Shown here: one piece after another, positions 15,761 to 17,392 of the stretch | Numbering within the stretch: the stretch's first letter is position 1 | How the letters are laid out: every line of letters begins with the position of its first letter | The notes under the pieces: model-generated | Seen by the model: the letters and a program-made list of their open reading frames with translations, nothing else | Databases searched by the model: none | Told to the model about the DNA's origin: nothing | NCBI GenBank assembly: GCA_947629805.1 | Contig: CANRFE010000012.1 | Span: 1 to 17,392 of the forward strand | Source: an uncultured Clostridia bacterium | GTDB taxonomy: Bacteria; Bacillota; Clostridia; TANB77; CAG-508 | DNA length: 17,392 bases | Reading direction: 5' to 3' | Made by a program: the position numbers and the translations under genes

Positions 15761-16513
15761 TTCTTTTCCTATTCTTTCTATTGTTTTTCTATTCATTCCT
15801 GTAATTCTAGCAATTTGTACTCTCTTTATTCCTTCTATTTGCATACATTTTTTTATAATTTTATATTTTTTGTCTTTTTCATAGTTTTGAATTTTGATAA
15901 GATTTTCTTCTTTCGTGATTTCTTTCATTAACTTAATTGCTTCTTCGTCTTCTATTTTATTTATCATTTCGTAAGTGTTTCCTAAGTTTTGGTTTTTGTT
16001 ATACTTCTTATGGAAAATTTTAAATTCTGAAATATCATCATGAAAAAGTTTCATAATAAAATTTTTATCTATTAAACCTTTTTCGTTTTTAACATATTCA
16101 TGATAACTCACCCAAGGATAATATTGCATAATGCCTGCATTTTCTGGGTTTTTGTGAATATATCTTACTACATTTTTTAAGTACACTTCATCTTCTATAC
16201 TCTTACTTTTAAAGCGATTTTCAAACAAATGACCAACTCTTTCATATTTTTGGTTAAAATAATATGAATAGCTAACATTCAAGCTTTGCATAACATTCGA
16301 TAAATTTTTCATCGCATCATAAATTATAAAATGAGCATGATTTGGCATTAGAACATAAGCATATAATTCATATTGATAGTATTCTTTTGTTCTTTCTAGC
16401 TCTTTTAGAAATTTTCTAAAATCTTGGCTATCTAAGAAGATATTTTGTTTGTTAATCCCTCTTATAATAACATGGTAAACATTCGTGTTTGATTTTTTTC
16501 TCTGGGCTCTCAA
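15731..16513 (-). CDS. REP-associated Y1 (HUH) transposase, RAYT / TnpA_REP type
   Basis: A single-strand-acting tyrosine transposase domesticated to handle REP palindromes. The Y1 domain (about 1-150) shows NVYHVIIRGINKQNIF, the metal-binding HUH-type motif MPNHAHFII, the tyrosine region SYYFNQKYERVGHLFENRF, and VVRYIHKNPENAG. The C-terminal part has a helix-turn-helix (RVQIARITGMNRKTIERIGK) often seen in Firmicutes RAYTs. The start is TTG 16513 (LRAQRKKS becomes MRAQRKKS, where homology begins), 12 nt after AGGAGG; TTG 16525 is possible but directly abuts that site. The last codons (MSQKGQILL) and the stop lie inside REP copy 2. No in-frame CGG. It sits between radA and a broken GH15 gene. 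Confidence 0.88.
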   Translation of the reverse strand: MRAQRKKSNTNVYHVIIRGINKQNIFLDSQDFRKFLKELERTKEYYQYELYAYVLMPNHAHFIIYDAMKNLSNVMQSLNVSYSYYFNQKYERVGHLFENRFKSKSIEDEVYLKNVVRYIHKNPENAGIMQYYPWVSYHEYVKNEKGLIDKNFIMKLFHDDISEFKIFHKKYNKNQNLGNTYEMINKIEDEEAIKLMKEITKEENLIKIQNYEKDKKYKIIKKCMQIEGIKRVQIARITGMNRKTIERIGKEMSQKGQILL

Positions 16514-16568
16514 ATAAGTGAACAACCTCCTTTTCTTTATTTTCCCCCTATTTGCTAAGCCCTAAACT

Positions 16569-16613
16569 AATAAAAATATAGCACATTTTTATGTATATTG
16601 CTATATTTTTATT
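16569..16613. repeat. AT-rich inverted repeat upstream of rayT
   Basis: A perfect 15-bp inverted repeat (AATAAAAATATAGCA and its complement) around a 15-nt loop. It lies in the 156-nt gap between the rayT start and the GH15 remnant. It may end transcription from the GH15 side or mark an element end. It is unrelated in sequence to the REP copies. Confidence 0.5.
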
Positions 16614-16669
16614 AAAATTTTTTTATTTTTCTTTATACATTTTTCTACTTTTTTCTTACTAAAGCTTCT

Positions 16670-17310
16670 TTAAGAAGCATCTCCAAAAGGACTTAATTGT
16701 GACAAAGCAATAATATACATAGCATGTGACCATCCTAAACCAATTACCCATTTAGCTTGCATAGTTTCATTATCTATTTGCTCTGCAAGAAATCCATGTT
16801 TTGTCGCAGTTTTTGTAACGAAATCTACTTCTTTTCTCGCTTCTTCTTTATTTCCTGCTTTTATATGATACAATGCCATCCACAATGTTGCAATTAGCCA
16901 TGGATTCCTTCCCTCCATATAACTATCCTGTTCAAACCTTAAATAGCCTCCTGTATAAGTTCTTAAAGTCATATTAATTTTTTCAATTGTATTTTTTACT
17001 TCTTTTTGTTGTGCGTCCAACATGGAAAAAGGTACTACTGTTCCTAACAAACTAATATCTACTATAGCATCCTTATTATTTCTTTTTAATGTTTTACTTT
17101 GCTTATCACAAAAGTTATTTACACAATACTCTTTAACGTTTTTTGCACTTTCCTCTAAATTTTCTATATCTTGTAGTTCATTTAATTCTCGTTTTATTGC
17201 AATCATAGCATTTAGCGCCGCATATATAGCACTGAAAGAATATAAATGAATTCCTTCATGCATTTCCCACAAATCATAGCTTTCTTGTGTAGGAATATTA
17301 GCTTTTTGTA
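16670..17310 (-). pseudogene. C-terminal remnant of GH15 glucoamylase-like protein
   Basis: GH15 enzymes release glucose from alpha-glucans; the catalytic (alpha/alpha)6 barrel usually needs over 400 residues and clostridial forms exceed 600. Only about 213 C-terminal residues remain. Visible: ESYDLWEMHEGIHLYSFSA, containing the general-acid Glu (LWE) motif, GGYLRFEQDSYMEGRNPWLI, and FLAEQI...GLGWSHAMY, with the probable catalytic-base Glu. The N-terminal half is missing: going upstream, the frame runs straight into REP copy 3 at 17311-17361, and beyond it another start on the opposite strand appears. The 51-bp element is a multiple of three so the frame stays open to the edge, but IYYNYFHKNS there does not resemble GH15. 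A gene merely split by an in-frame REP insertion cannot be excluded because the window ends. Confidence 0.6.
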
Positions 17311-17361
17311 ATGTCTCATTAGGGACAGATGCCCCTTTGGAAAACGTCCCTTTTGGTACAT
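17311..17361. repeat. REP-like 51-bp palindrome, copy 3 (at the GH15 break)
   Basis: Inverted orientation relative to copies 1 and 2. One arm is identical to copy 1 (ATGTACCAAAAGGGAC on the minus strand), the other is ATGTCTCATTAGGGAC, similar to the divergent arm of copy 2. The centre is gttttccaaaggggcatct. It marks the exact point where recognisable GH15 sequence stops. Confidence 0.8.
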
Positions 17362-17371
17362 AGGAGTTTTT

Positions 17372-17392
17372 ATGAAAGTAATTGTAGTAAAT
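17372..17392 (+). CDS. Possible start of a plus-strand gene (MKVIVVN...)
   Basis: ATG at 17372 is preceded by AGGAG 5 nt upstream and encodes MKVIVVN before the window ends. A short hydrophobic first strand of this kind is typical of nucleotide- or flavin-binding folds, but seven residues cannot identify it. Confidence 0.3.

Noticed and set aside
16569..16613. Inverted repeat as a further REP copy
   Set aside because: It shares neither length, GGGAC arms nor centre with the three 51-bp elements.

Overview
The window is AT-rich DNA from a low-GC Gram-positive, Clostridia- or Bacilli-like bacterium, probably an uncultured gut-type lineage. Signs are strong AGGAGG-type ribosome sites, SleB-type hydrolase, DisA, MutS2, a radA-disA-linked block and a Clostridium-style prepilin-like protein. 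Almost everything is on the minus strand; only mutS2, and possibly a gene entering at the right edge, are on plus. No intergenic gap exceeds 300 bases.

Layout from left to right: a truncated prepilin-like surface protein (minus) diverges from mutS2 (plus). mutS2 meets rpmA at a bidirectional terminator. Reading the minus strand from high to low coordinates: a broken GH15 glucoamylase remnant; a RAYT (REP-associated Y1 transposase) with REP-like 51-bp palindromes; radA, disA, a membrane-anchored cyclophilin; dCMP deaminase; a SleB-type hydrolase; a 3D-domain protein; lysS; a group of small unknown genes; an M50 protease, tsaD, a metallophosphoesterase; then rplU and rpmA behind a strong promoter and a structured leader.

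The most striking observation is a recoding-like pattern. Two conserved genes, mutS2 and radA, are broken by four single-base interruptions (one and three). In every case the extra base is a C directly before the GGN codon of a conserved glycine, so the ribosome meets an in-frame CGG. Skipping that C restores the family sequence and gives full-length MutS2 (about 817 aa) and RadA (about 453 aa). CGG is otherwise nearly absent: three in-frame uses in clear genes and one in a doubtful small ORF. This suggests CGG-dependent +1 frameshifting, although real mutations or read errors are not excluded and the ordinary CGG codons argue against a fully unassigned codon.

Other points of interest are an intrinsic terminator inside the SleB reading frame, ahead of its stop codon and next to the promoter of the following gene (a non-stop mRNA arrangement); the RAYT whose last codons lie in a REP element; and an L27 with neither the N-terminal extension nor the Prp protease gene normally found in Firmicutes.
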